From: Alteriqipengyuania halimionae
Lineage (GTDB): Bacteria > Pseudomonadota > Alphaproteobacteria > Sphingomonadales > Sphingomonadaceae
Assembly (NCBI RefSeq): GCF_009827575.1
Contig: NZ_WTYR01000001.1
Location: 124,001-188,000, forward strand
Direction of reading: 5' to 3'
Length of the DNA: 64,000 nt
Shown: positions 9,373-17,436 of the stretch, in pieces
How the letters are laid out: every line of letters begins with the position of its first letter
Position numbering within the stretch: the stretch's first letter is position 1
Position numbers and translations under genes: made by a program
Notes under the pieces: model-generated
The model's input: the letters and a program-made list of their open reading frames with translations, nothing else
The model's database searches: none
Told to the model about the DNA's origin: nothing

Positions 9373-9912
9373 CTAGTCCGCTTCGCCCAGCAGCTCGGCG
9401 GCGTTTTCGCCGGTCCAGTCGAGATCGCCGATCACGCGCCAGACCTCGCGTCCCTCGGCGTCGTAATAGATGCTCATCGGCAGATTGCCGCCATCATAAT
9501 GATCGGTCAGCGCCATGTCGGGATCGAGCCAAGGTTCGATCGCCTGAAAATCGCGCGCGGCAAAGAAGGGCGCGACGGCTTCGGCTCCGGTCAGGTCCTG
9601 CGAAATGGTGACCACGCGCAGCCCGTCCTGCGCCAGTTCGTCGAGCATCGGCATTTCGACCACGCATGGCGCGCACCAGGTCGCCCACAGATTGATCAGC
9701 ACCGGACGACCGGCCAGCGCGGGGAGCGCCAGCGTGGTGCCATCCCCCTGCCGCACGGTGATCGGCGGCAGCAATTCGCCGGCACTCGCGCGACCCACGA
9801 TCGTGCCGGTCGGTTGCGCGGTCGCTTGCGAGTCCGGCTGCTCGCCCCTATCGCACCCCGATGCTGCAAGTGCGAGAAAGACGGCGGTGATGAGCGATAG
9901 CGAAAAACGCAA
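9373..9912 (-). CDS. TlpA/ResA-type thioredoxin-like lipoprotein
   Basis: The start is taken as TTG at 9912, because GGAG lies 9 bases upstream and the product then begins with a lipoprotein signal ([14 protein letters not shown], lipobox Cys20). The 179 residues carry a thioredoxin fold with [13 protein letters not shown] (Cys80 and Cys83) and the cis-Pro region [10 protein letters not shown]. Such proteins reduce or isomerise disulfides in the periplasm, often for cytochrome c or oxidase assembly. Its 5' end overlaps the annotated start of the divergent argH by 23 bases, so starts and promoters of both genes are interleaved. Confidence 0.8.
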   Translation of the reverse strand: MRFSLSLITAVFLALAASGCDRGEQPDSQATAQPTGTIVGRASAGELLPPITVRQGDGTTLALPALAGRPVLINLWATWCAPCVVEMPMLDELAQDGLRVVTISQDLTGAEAVAPFFAARDFQAIEPWLDPDMALTDHYDGGNLPMSIYYDAEGREVWRVIGDLDWTGENAAELLGEAD

Positions 9913-11311
9913 GGCAGGCTCCAATGCGATGTGGGGCGGACGGTTTGCCGAGGGACCCTCGGCGATCATGCGCGAGATAAATGCCTCGATCCCGTTCGAC
10001 AAGGCGCTGTGGCGCGAGGATATCCGCGGATCGAAGGCGCATATCGCCATGCTGGCGGCGCAAGGCATCGTCAGCGACGAGGAGGCGCAGTCGATCGACC
10101 GGGGGCTCGATGCAATCGTTGCGGAGTACGAGAGCGACGGCGTCCCCGAAGACTGGTCGCTCGAGGACATTCACATGACGGTCGAGGCACGGCTCACCGA
10201 GCTGATCGGTCCGGTGGCGGGCAAGCTGCACACCGCGCGCAGCCGCAACGACCAGGTGGCGACCGATTTCCGGCTCTGGACGCTGGCGGCGATGGAGCAG
10301 GTCGAAGCAGGGCTCGCGGCGCTGCAACGCGCGCTCGTGACCCGCGCGGGCGAGCATGCCGTAACGATCATGCCGGGCTTCACCCATTTGCAGGCCGCGC
10401 AGCCGGTCACGCTGGGGCATCACCTGATGGCCTATTACGAGATGTTCCGCCGTGATGCCTCGCGCTTTGCCGATGCGCGCAAGCGGGCCGACGAATGTCC
10501 GCTTGGAAGCGCTGCGCTGGCGGGGACGGGCTTTGCGATCGACCGTGAGGCGACCGCTTCGGCGCTCGGTTTCGCGTGCCCGACAAGCAACAGCCTCGAT
10601 GCGGTATCCGATCGCGATTTCGCACTCGATTACCTGAGCGCTGCCAGTGCGTGCGCCTTGCATCTCTCGCGGATTGCCGAAGAGATCATCGTCTGGGCGA
10701 GCCAGCCTTTCGCCTTCATCCGCCTGCCCGATACGCTCTCGACCGGCAGTTCGATCATGCCGCAGAAGAAAAACCCCGATGCGGCCGAGCTGGTGCGCGG
10801 CCATGCCGGGCGGATCATCGGCGCGGCAACGGCGCTGATGGTGACGATGAAGGGCCTGCCGCTGGCCTATTCGAAGGACATGCAGGACGACAAGCCGCCG
10901 GTTTTCGAAGCGCATGGGCTGCTCCAGCTTTGCCTCGCCGCGATGGAGGCGATGATCGCGGAAAGCACCTTCAACGAGGCGCGGATGCGCGAGGTCGCGG
11001 GCGCAGGTCATCCCACTGCGACCGATCTGGCCGACTGGCTGGTGCGCGAACATGGCGTGCCGTTCCGCGAGGCGCATCATGTCGCGGGCGCTGCAGTGAA
11101 AGCCGCCGACGATCACGGCTGCGATATTGCCGATCTGCCGCTCGATGTGCTGCAGGCCATCGACTCGCGGATCGATGAGAGCGTGCGCGATCTGCTGACG
11201 CTCGATGCCTCTGTGGCGGCGCGTACGTCCTATGGCGGAACCGCTCCCGTGCGGGTACAGGAGCAAGTCGAAGCCGCGCGCAAGGCGCTGGGCATGGGGA
11301 TTGCGGCATGA
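9890..11311 (+). CDS. argH: argininosuccinate lyase
   Basis: ArgH splits argininosuccinate into arginine and fumarate, the last step of arginine synthesis. The 473 residues include the N-terminal MWGGRF block, HTARSRNDQ, the GFTHLQ region and the fumarase/lyase signature [15 protein letters not shown]. The ATG at 9890 ([11 protein letters not shown]) is chosen; the internal ATG at 9932 (MWGGRF) would avoid the overlap with the divergent thioredoxin gene and has AAGGCAGG upstream, so it remains possible. The stop overlaps the following lipoprotein start (ATGA), indicating an argH-lptM-lysA operon. Confidence 0.95.
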   Translation: MSDSEKRKAGSNAMWGGRFAEGPSAIMREINASIPFDKALWREDIRGSKAHIAMLAAQGIVSDEEAQSIDRGLDAIVAEYESDGVPEDWSLEDIHMTVEARLTELIGPVAGKLHTARSRNDQVATDFRLWTLAAMEQVEAGLAALQRALVTRAGEHAVTIMPGFTHLQAAQPVTLGHHLMAYYEMFRRDASRFADARKRADECPLGSAALAGTGFAIDREATASALGFACPTSNSLDAVSDRDFALDYLSAASACALHLSRIAEEIIVWASQPFAFIRLPDTLSTGSSIMPQKKNPDAAELVRGHAGRIIGAATALMVTMKGLPLAYSKDMQDDKPPVFEAHGLLQLCLAAMEAMIAESTFNEARMREVAGAGHPTATDLADWLVREHGVPFREAHHVAGAAVKAADDHGCDIADLPLDVLQAIDSRIDESVRDLLTLDASVAARTSYGGTAPVRVQEQVEAARKALGMGIAA

Positions 11312-11544
11312 AGCGCATCGCAGTTTTGACAGCTCTTCTGGCGTTGACCGCTTGCGGGCAGATGGCTCCGCTCGAACCGGTCGCCGGTGCCGAATTACCG
11401 CCGGAGCCCTATGGGCAGACCTACAAGCCGGAAGCCGACGAACTGCTCGAACCGAGCGAGCAGGCGGTGCCCGAACGCAATGTGGAGCTGCGCGAAAGCT
11501 CCGAAGAGCGTGAAGACGATCCGTTCGACCTTCCGCCCGAGTGA
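11308..11544 (+). CDS. small LptM-like lipoprotein
   Basis: This encodes 78 residues. The signal peptide [16 protein letters not shown] ends in a lipobox with Cys16. The following GQMAPLEP matches the short conserved G-Q-x-x-P-L stretch of LptM/LppL lipoproteins (PF13627-like), which sit next to lysA or dapF in many proteobacteria. In E. coli LptM helps LptD reach its native disulfides during LPS transporter assembly; transfer of that role here is an inference. The rest is an acidic tail ([15 protein letters not shown]), longer than in E. coli. It overlaps argH by 4 bases and precedes lysA by 9. Confidence 0.7.
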   Translation: MKRIAVLTALLALTACGQMAPLEPVAGAELPPEPYGQTYKPEADELLEPSEQAVPERNVELRESSEEREDDPFDLPPE

Positions 11545-11553
11545 GTTTCAACG

Positions 11554-12813
11554 ATGGATTATTTCGCCCTTCGTAACGGCGTCCTGCATGCCGAGGATGT
11601 GTCGCTGCCCGCGATTGCCGCGGCCGTCGGAACGCCCGTCTATGTCTATTCGCGCGCGACGCTCGAACGCCATGCGCAGGTCTTCGCCGAAGGGCTGGCG
11701 GGGCTTGATGCCCCGCTGATCGCCTTCGCCGTCAAGGCCAATCCCAATCTCGCGGTTCTGCGGGTGCTGGCACGGCAGGGCTATGGCGCCGACGTGGTTT
11801 CGGGCGGCGAACTCGCGCGTGCACTGGCGGCGGGCATGCCGCCTGAGCGGATCGTTTTTTCGGGCGTGGGCAAGACGCGCGAGGAAATGCGTCAGGCGCT
11901 CGATGCCGGCATCAGGCAGCTCAATATCGAGAGCGAGGAAGAAGGCCGCGAGCTGGCCGAGTTGGCCGCGGCGCTGGGTAAGCGCGCGCGCTGCGTGCTG
12001 CGGGTCAATCCTGATGTCGATGCCGGCACGCATGACAAGATCACCACCGGCAAGGCCGACAATAAGTTCGGCGTACCGATCGCGCGCGCACGGGAATTGT
12101 TCGATGCGCTGGCGGGGCTGGACGGGCTCGCGCTTACCGGTGTGGCGGTCCATATCGGCAGCCAGCTCGCCTCGCTCGAACCGTTGGAAGCGGCGTTTGC
12201 AAAGATCGGCGCACTTATCGGCGAATTGCGGGAGGCGGGTCACACCGTCGATACCGTCGACCTCGGCGGTGGCCTCGGCGTTCCCTACAAGGCGGGCGAG
12301 ACCTATCCCTCACCGGCCGAATACGGCGCAATGGTCGCGCGCGTGACCAAGGGCTGGAACGTGCAGCTGGTGTTCGAACCCGGCCGCGTGATTGCGGGCA
12401 ATGCCGGCATTTTGCTGACCCGCACGATCCGGGTGAAGCGCGGCGTCGCGCACCCTTTCTACGTCCTCGATGCGGCGATGAACGATCTCGCGCGCCCGGC
12501 GATGTACGGCGCGTGGCACGATATTGTCGCGGTCGAACCGTCGGGCGAAACGGCGGTGGCCAATGTCGTCGGCCCGATCTGCGAAACCGGCGATACCTTC
12601 GCGATGGGTCGCGAGATGGATGCGCTTAAATCGGGCGATCTTGCGGTGATTCGCACGGCGGGCGCCTATGGCGCCACGATGGCGTCGAGTTACAATAGCC
12701 GGGGTTTCGTGCCCGAAGTGCTGGTCGATGGTGACAAGTTTGCCGTGGTGGCCGAACGGCTGAGCGCCGCCGCGATCATGGATGCCGAACCGATCCCCGA
12801 CTGGCTCGACTGA
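11554..12813 (+). CDS. lysA: diaminopimelate decarboxylase
   Basis: LysA decarboxylates meso-diaminopimelate to lysine using PLP. The 419 residues contain the PLP lysine in AFAVKANPN, the glycine-rich VDLGGGLGVPY, EPGRVIAGNAG and the cross-subunit cysteine in GPICETGDTFA. Length and order are standard. It ends the argH-lipoprotein-lysA operon; no clear terminator follows before the convergent thioesterase pair. Confidence 0.96.
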   Translation: MDYFALRNGVLHAEDVSLPAIAAAVGTPVYVYSRATLERHAQVFAEGLAGLDAPLIAFAVKANPNLAVLRVLARQGYGADVVSGGELARALAAGMPPERIVFSGVGKTREEMRQALDAGIRQLNIESEEEGRELAELAAALGKRARCVLRVNPDVDAGTHDKITTGKADNKFGVPIARARELFDALAGLDGLALTGVAVHIGSQLASLEPLEAAFAKIGALIGELREAGHTVDTVDLGGGLGVPYKAGETYPSPAEYGAMVARVTKGWNVQLVFEPGRVIAGNAGILLTRTIRVKRGVAHPFYVLDAAMNDLARPAMYGAWHDIVAVEPSGETAVANVVGPICETGDTFAMGREMDALKSGDLAVIRTAGAYGATMASSYNSRGFVPEVLVDGDKFAVVAERLSAAAIMDAEPIPDWLD

Positions 12814-12855
12814 GCGTTCATCCGGTCAGGCAAATTTCTGCCCAAGCCGCAACCA

Positions 12856-13266
12856 TCAATCGCGTAGCGCAATATTGAGGAATGCGGTGGCGATCGGGCG
12901 GTCGCGCTCGTCCTGCCAGGCTTCGGCCTGCACGTTGGCGATCCGGCGTCCGGCGCGGGTTACGCGGCCCAGCGCATAGGTGCGTTGTACCGTTCCACCG
13001 CGCATGAATTCGATCGTCACGTTGACCGGCTTGATCCGCTTCTTTCCGTTTTCTTGCGCGAGTTCCTCCTGCAAGGCGGCGATCGCGGCCATTTCCAGCA
13101 GTCCCGACAGCGCGCCTCCGTGAAGATAGCCCGGGCGGCCCTGGACGCGTTCGGAGAAATCCATCGCAAGAACCGGCGCGTGGCCTTCCATCCGCTCGAT
13201 CTCGATCCCCAGCCCGCGGGCATAGGGCGGGAGGTGCCTGACGATGCTCTCGCTTGCATCCACCAT
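12856..13266 (-). CDS. PaaI-family hotdog thioesterase
   Basis: This encodes 136 residues with a single hotdog domain. The motif GRPGYLHGGALSGLLEMAA is the PaaI signature (HGG followed by a helix with the acidic residue); VTIEFMRGG and GRVTRAGRRIANVQAEAW are the following strands. It would hydrolyse acyl-CoA thioesters in the cytoplasm; the substrate is not deducible. Its ATG overlaps the stop of the upstream thioesterase gene (ATGA), so the two are co-translated. Confidence 0.85.
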   Translation of the reverse strand: MVDASESIVRHLPPYARGLGIEIERMEGHAPVLAMDFSERVQGRPGYLHGGALSGLLEMAAIAALQEELAQENGKKRIKPVNVTIEFMRGGTVQRTYALGRVTRAGRRIANVQAEAWQDERDRPIATAFLNIALRD

Positions 13267-13697
13267 CAGAAAGTCTCGATCGTCATGAAGACGCCGGCTG
13301 CATGGGCCAGCGGGTCGTCGAGATCGTCCTCATAGGCGATCCCGCGCACGAAGCTCATGCTACGGGTAATCTTGTAGCATTCGCCGCGGCCAATCACGGT
13401 CGATCCCGGTGTCGCAGCGCGGGTGTAGTCGATCCGCAGGTCGAGCGTAACTTGTGGGACGAAAGTATCGCGCTTGGTCCACACCGAAAGCGACGTGCAA
13501 TTGTCCATCAGCGAGATGATCGGACCGGAGGCGAGAATCCCGCTTTCCTCCATGCCGACAAGCTCTTCCTTCCAAGGAAGGGCCAGCTCGAACCACCCCG
13601 GACCGTGCGCGTGATACTGCATCCCTAGCCACCCTCCGTGGCCGCCTTTGAGCATGGCCTTGGCGAAGAGGTCGGGCTGGATATTGGGTTTGCTCAT
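13266..13697 (-). CDS. hotdog-fold thioesterase, paired with the downstream one
   Basis: The ATG at 13697 (MSKPNIQPDLFAKAML) gives 143 residues. A longer frame upstream has no ribosome binding site and would run into the divergent cassette. The hotdog core is visible as SGPIISLMDNCTSLSVW, with an acidic Asp in place of the PaaI HGG, then LDLRIDYTRAATPGSTVIGR. It is a divergent relative of its neighbour; tandem hotdog genes can form heteromers. Substrate unknown. Confidence 0.75.
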   Translation of the reverse strand: MSKPNIQPDLFAKAMLKGGHGGWLGMQYHAHGPGWFELALPWKEELVGMEESGILASGPIISLMDNCTSLSVWTKRDTFVPQVTLDLRIDYTRAATPGSTVIGRGECYKITRSMSFVRGIAYEDDLDDPLAHAAGVFMTIETF

Positions 13698-13827
13698 CGC
13701 GCCGGAGTGTGCGGGCGGGGGGCGCCGATTACAATCTTTTAATTCCGCTTTCTGCGGCAGTTTGCGCAGCTTGGGACGGCCGGCGCGCGAAGGGTGTGCC
13801 GGGTCACCAACGAAGGGGGGACAAGGC

Positions 13828-13989
13828 ATGGACCTGCCCAAACTCGACATTGCATCGCTGCCCACGCTCGACACGCTAACCGGAATGTTCGGTTCTCTCG
13901 CCGCCAGCGCCTCGCCGGGATCCGACGACGCGGTCATCGTGTTGATGGTGTTCATCTATGAAGTCCTGCCGCCGGACGGATTGTTCTGA
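13828..13989 (+). CDS. 53-residue peptide, first gene of an unidentified three-gene cassette
   Basis: The ATG at 13828 follows AAGGGGGGACAAGGC, a strong ribosome binding site, which argues for real and abundant translation. The peptide has a leader-like amphipathic half (MDLPKLDIASLPTLDTLTG), a small-residue hinge (SLAASASPGS), an acidic pair and a very hydrophobic end (residues 35-47, AVIVLMVFIYEVL, then PPDGLF). The hydrophobic run is too short for a normal transmembrane helix. Only 4 bases separate it from the next gene. The layout resembles a precursor peptide followed by modifying enzymes, but no known RiPP enzyme is adjacent, so it could also be a small subunit or chaperone. Confidence 0.6.
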   Translation: MDLPKLDIASLPTLDTLTGMFGSLAASASPGSDDAVIVLMVFIYEVLPPDGLF

Positions 13990-13993
13990 TCCG

Positions 13994-14965
13994 ATGATCG
14001 TGCGCGACGAGTTGCGTGCGCTGCGGACCGATGAGGGCCCGCAGTGCGCGGCGCAGGCCGTGATGCATCGCGCGTTGGCAAAATGGTGCGAAAGCGATGC
14101 GGTTCGCGCGGTCCAGACCGCGCTGGCGCGTTTCGATGAGGGTGCAAAGTTCAATGCGCTCCCGCAACTACGCGCGCTGATGACCAGCGAGGGTGGGCAA
14201 GGCTTCGTCGAGGCATGGCTCGCACCGATCGCAAAGGCACTTCGGACGGAACCGCTGGCCCATGTCGCCCAGCGCCATACCGATGATGCGCGGCAATCGT
14301 CGCTTTTGCTGGCGAAGGTCGGGCGGGTGACGCTGTCGGTCCACACCCGCATCGCAAACCCGTGTGGCGAGGAGCCTGCGCGCGATTGCGTGCTCTCGGA
14401 TATCGACACCTGGGACCTGGTGCTCGCCGGATCGATCGAGGGAAGAGCGATCACCGCACACGGCTCTGCCGGAGCGCCCGAGTTGGCCGCAGTTCCTGTG
14501 GAGCTCGGACCCGGCGACACAAGCTTCCGAGCCGGCCGCCGCGACGTGCTGGCGATCGACCGGATCGAAAGATCGTTCACCATTCTGCGGCTCCAGTGTC
14601 GGGCGATGGTGCCGCAACCGGCGAGAGCCTTCGATCTGGCCACAGGGCAATTGCTCCGGCAGGTGGCGGGCGATGTGCGGGACAGCCGCACCGAGCTGAT
14701 GATGGCATTGCTCAGGCGAATGGAACGGCGCGAGGATGTCACCCTGATTGCCGGTCTCGCGCGCGAGCCAGGGAGCAGCGCCGTGCGGTGGGAGGCGGTG
14801 CGCGAGTGCCTCGCCCTCGACAGTGCGGCCGGCTTTGCGTTGCTCGGCGAACTGGCGGATCGCGCTGGCGATCCGCTGCGTGGCGATGCGCATCGACTGC
14901 GCGCGCGGCTCCTGTCGGAATATCCCGCTTTTGCCCAAGCGGGGGCTCGCCTGTGCCGCGCCTGA
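13994..14965 (+). CDS. uncharacterised protein of the peptide cassette, cupin-like core with helical C-terminus
   Basis: The ATG at 13994 gives 323 residues. An N-terminal helical part (1-95) is followed by a beta-rich segment (LLLAKVGRVTLSVHTRI, LVLAGSIEGRAIT, VELGPGDTSFRAG, FTILRLQCRA) reminiscent of a double-stranded beta-helix, though the usual metal histidines are not evident. The last 90 residues are HEAT-like: SSAVRWEAVRECLALDSAAG and then GELADRAGDPL. No family is recognised. It overlaps the following gene by 13 bases and is clearly co-translated with it. Confidence 0.55.
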   Translation: MIVRDELRALRTDEGPQCAAQAVMHRALAKWCESDAVRAVQTALARFDEGAKFNALPQLRALMTSEGGQGFVEAWLAPIAKALRTEPLAHVAQRHTDDARQSSLLLAKVGRVTLSVHTRIANPCGEEPARDCVLSDIDTWDLVLAGSIEGRAITAHGSAGAPELAAVPVELGPGDTSFRAGRRDVLAIDRIERSFTILRLQCRAMVPQPARAFDLATGQLLRQVAGDVRDSRTELMMALLRRMERREDVTLIAGLAREPGSSAVRWEAVRECLALDSAAGFALLGELADRAGDPLRGDAHRLRARLLSEYPAFAQAGARLCRA

Positions 14966-15849
14966 TTACCTGTGCCAGCGACCGCGCGATCGGTTTGAAT
15001 GCATGCATCGACGCCCTGAGCGCGCGGCAATTCGATCCGCGCGATGAGGATAGTCTTGCGCATGGAGCTCTCTGCCTGCGGGAGCTCGGCAATGATCGCC
15101 GTTTCCTCGGCGATCTGATCGCGCGCGAACTCGCCGATCGCGACAGCCCTCCGCGCGAGCAGGGTTATGGCCCGCAATCGATCGTGCTGTCCTCGCCGCA
15201 ATCCGGCTTCTTCCTGCGCGCCAATATCTGGCCTGCCGAGCAAGACCATGCAGTGCAGGCGAGTGGGCGCGGCGCGTTCCAATACGACGTCCCGCACGAT
15301 CACAATTTCAGCTTCCTGACGTTGGGCTATTTCGGTCCCGGCTATCGCTCGGACTATTGGGAATACGAGTATGAGGACGTCGTCGGCCATATCGGCGAGC
15401 ATGTCGCGCTCGAGCCAAAGGGCAGGCAGCAGCTGACACCTGGCAGAATCATGCTCTACCGCGCGCACCGCGACATCCACAGCCAAATCCCGCCGCTTGC
15501 AATGTCGGTATCGCTGAACGTCATGCATGCCGATGGATCTCATGGCTGGTTCGATCAATATGCGTTCGACCCGGCAGCGGGTGTCATCACCGATCGGCTC
15601 GGCACCGGATCGAGCGAGGCATTCATCAGGATCGCAGTCTCGCTCGAAAGCGATGCCGCGCTCGATCTTGCCGAGAATTTCGGCCGGTCGCACCCTTCGG
15701 ACCGGATGCGCTACGCGTGCTGGGATGCGCGCGCGGGCATCGTCAAAGACGATGAGGCCCGCGATGCCGTATGGCGAGAAGCGGAGGTTGCGGGGAGCCG
15801 CTTGATTGCCGCCGAAGCCAGACGCAAGCGCGCCGAACTGGCGGGTTAG
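14953..15849 (+). CDS. uncharacterised cupin-like putative metalloenzyme of the peptide cassette
   Basis: The start is GTG 14953, with GCGGGGG upstream, giving 298 residues. Residues 109-180 hold a conserved-looking core: VPHDHNFSFLTLGYFGPGY (His115, His117), a tyrosine/glutamate-rich YWEYEYE (Glu137, Glu139), then LTPGRIMLYRAHRDIHSQIP with His172 and His176. The HxH...E...PG...H spacing fits a cupin fold able to bind Fe or another metal; a dioxygenase-like reaction is a guess. The C-terminus is charged and helical. The stop overlaps the convergent ruvX stop by 4 bases. Function unknown. Confidence 0.6.
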   Translation: MPRLITCASDRAIGLNACIDALSARQFDPRDEDSLAHGALCLRELGNDRRFLGDLIARELADRDSPPREQGYGPQSIVLSSPQSGFFLRANIWPAEQDHAVQASGRGAFQYDVPHDHNFSFLTLGYFGPGYRSDYWEYEYEDVVGHIGEHVALEPKGRQQLTPGRIMLYRAHRDIHSQIPPLAMSVSLNVMHADGSHGWFDQYAFDPAAGVITDRLGTGSSEAFIRIAVSLESDAALDLAENFGRSHPSDRMRYACWDARAGIVKDDEARDAVWREAEVAGSRLIAAEARRKRAELAG

Positions 15850-16319
15850 AACGCGCTGCCGGTCAGCCGGTCGATCGCGGATTGCAGGATCACCGCGGCC
15901 GCCTGCGCGTCGATCCGCCCGGCGCGCTTCTTGCGGCTGAGATCCTGCGCGATCATCGCGGCGTCCGCAGTGGCAGTCGAAAGTCGCTCGTCCCAAAGCA
16001 GGATCGGCAGGTCGAGGTCGGCGAGGTTGCGGGCATAGGCGCGGCTCGCCTGGCAGCGAGGACCCGCAGTGCCGTCCATGTTGAGCGGCAGCCCAATCAC
16101 GATGCCCTCGACCTTGCGCGCCGCGCACAGCTCTTTCAGCTTGGCTTTGTCGACCGTGAATTTCGCGCGTTGCAGGACCACGCCGGGCGTGGCGAAGCGC
16201 CAGCCCATGTCGCAGGTCGCAGTGCCGATCGTCTTGGTCCCGACATCGAGCGCCAGCAGCACCCCGCCATCGGGCAGCGCATCGCGAAACTCGATCGCAT
16301 TTTCAGTGATCACGCCCAC
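15846..16319 (-). CDS. ruvX: RuvX/YqgF Holliday-junction resolvase-like protein
   Basis: This encodes 157 residues of the RNase H-like YqgF family. The metal-binding acidic residues appear in LLALDVGTKTIGTATCD, LLWDERLSTATAD and GRIDAQAAAVIL, with IVIGLPLNMDGT between. Family members process the 5' end of pre-16S rRNA or resolve junctions. It is the last gene of a minus-strand run that begins upstream with pyrE. Confidence 0.92.
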   Translation of the reverse strand: MGVITENAIEFRDALPDGGVLLALDVGTKTIGTATCDMGWRFATPGVVLQRAKFTVDKAKLKELCAARKVEGIVIGLPLNMDGTAGPRCQASRAYARNLADLDLPILLWDERLSTATADAAMIAQDLSRKKRAGRIDAQAAAVILQSAIDRLTGSAF

Positions 16320-16329
16320 GACCGAATCC

Positions 16330-17436
16330 CTATTCGCCGAACGCGGCGAGCCGGCGCGCCATGTCTTCGCGCAGGTTCAGCCAGAACAGCGGGATGTCGT
16401 AAACGTGGTAATTGTTGCCCGGCAGGACGCCGCGGCCGAGCTCGGGCGGATCGCCGATATAGAGGAAGCCTTCCTCGCCGCATCGCGCCGGGACGGCGCC
16501 TTCGACGAGGTTTGCCTCGGTCAGCGCTTCGTTCGGTACGAGCGTGCCGCGATTGCTGCTGGGCGGCGCTTCGCCACCCGGCGCGCCGGTCAGCGGATTG
16601 GTGCACAGGAACGGGCTGGTGCCGCGCGCCGTCCCATCGAGACCGGGAGAGGCGGCATAGGCTTCGAGCGTAAGCGTGGTATCGGCCGGCTCGGCATAGC
16701 TCGACCAGCTAACCACACAACCAGCGCTTTCGGCCGTTTCGCAGGCCGGAAGGGGCAGTTCGGGCAGATCATGATCGAGGCTCATCGGCCAACCGATCAC
16801 ATAGGCGGCGGCGATCCGGTCGGCGAGCGGCGTGCCTTTTATCCGGCGGGCGAGCAGGTTCATCAGATGGAATGAGCCCTGGCTGTGCCCCGCGAGAACG
16901 ATCGGGCGATCGGGGCCGATTTCCTCGACGAAGCGGTCGAACGCCTGTTCGACATCGCCATAGGCCGCTCCCAGCGCCTCCTGACCTTCGGGCTTGTCGG
17001 TCAGGAACGCGCCGAAGGTCGCCTGGCGATAGCGCGGGGCCCACAATTCTTCGGCTTGGCTGAAAGCGCTGGCGAGGCCACGCAGAAACAGACGGGCCTG
17101 GCTGTCGGCGGAATCATCGTCGAGCGGCGCGTTCCACGCCTGCTTGCTGAAGAAGCTGGTCGGGTGAACGAAGAACACCGCCGCATCCAGCGTTTCGGCC
17201 TCTCGGTCGAACCCGGTCGGCAGGAAGCGCGACGGATCGTTCTGCGCACCAGGCCGGGAATACCACATCGCCGGATCGGCATAGATGTTCTCTTCGAGCG
17301 GCTCCTGCTCGACGAATTCGACATCGGGCACGGTCGCCCAGCGGGTAAGCTCGTTCTGATAGATGCGCAGCAGGAATGCGCCCGCGATGACGAGCACCGC
17401 GAGACCGGCAACGAGATACAGGAATTTGCGGGCCAT
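16330..17436 (-). CDS. DUF3089 alpha/beta-hydrolase-like membrane-anchored protein
   Basis: This encodes 368 residues. An N-terminal membrane anchor or uncleaved signal (YLVAGLAVLVIAGAFLLRI) is followed by the DUF3089 domain. AVFFVHPTSFFSKQAWNAP marks its start, and a nucleophile elbow IVLAGHSQGSFHL gives the putative catalytic Ser. A C-terminal HVYDIPLFWLNLRED carries a candidate His. It is probably an envelope esterase or lipase; the substrate is unknown. Its start coincides with the stop codon of the upstream transporter gene. Confidence 0.8.
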   Translation of the reverse strand: MARKFLYLVAGLAVLVIAGAFLLRIYQNELTRWATVPDVEFVEQEPLEENIYADPAMWYSRPGAQNDPSRFLPTGFDREAETLDAAVFFVHPTSFFSKQAWNAPLDDDSADSQARLFLRGLASAFSQAEELWAPRYRQATFGAFLTDKPEGQEALGAAYGDVEQAFDRFVEEIGPDRPIVLAGHSQGSFHLMNLLARRIKGTPLADRIAAAYVIGWPMSLDHDLPELPLPACETAESAGCVVSWSSYAEPADTTLTLEAYAASPGLDGTARGTSPFLCTNPLTGAPGGEAPPSSNRGTLVPNEALTEANLVEGAVPARCGEEGFLYIGDPPELGRGVLPGNNYHVYDIPLFWLNLREDMARRLAAFGE

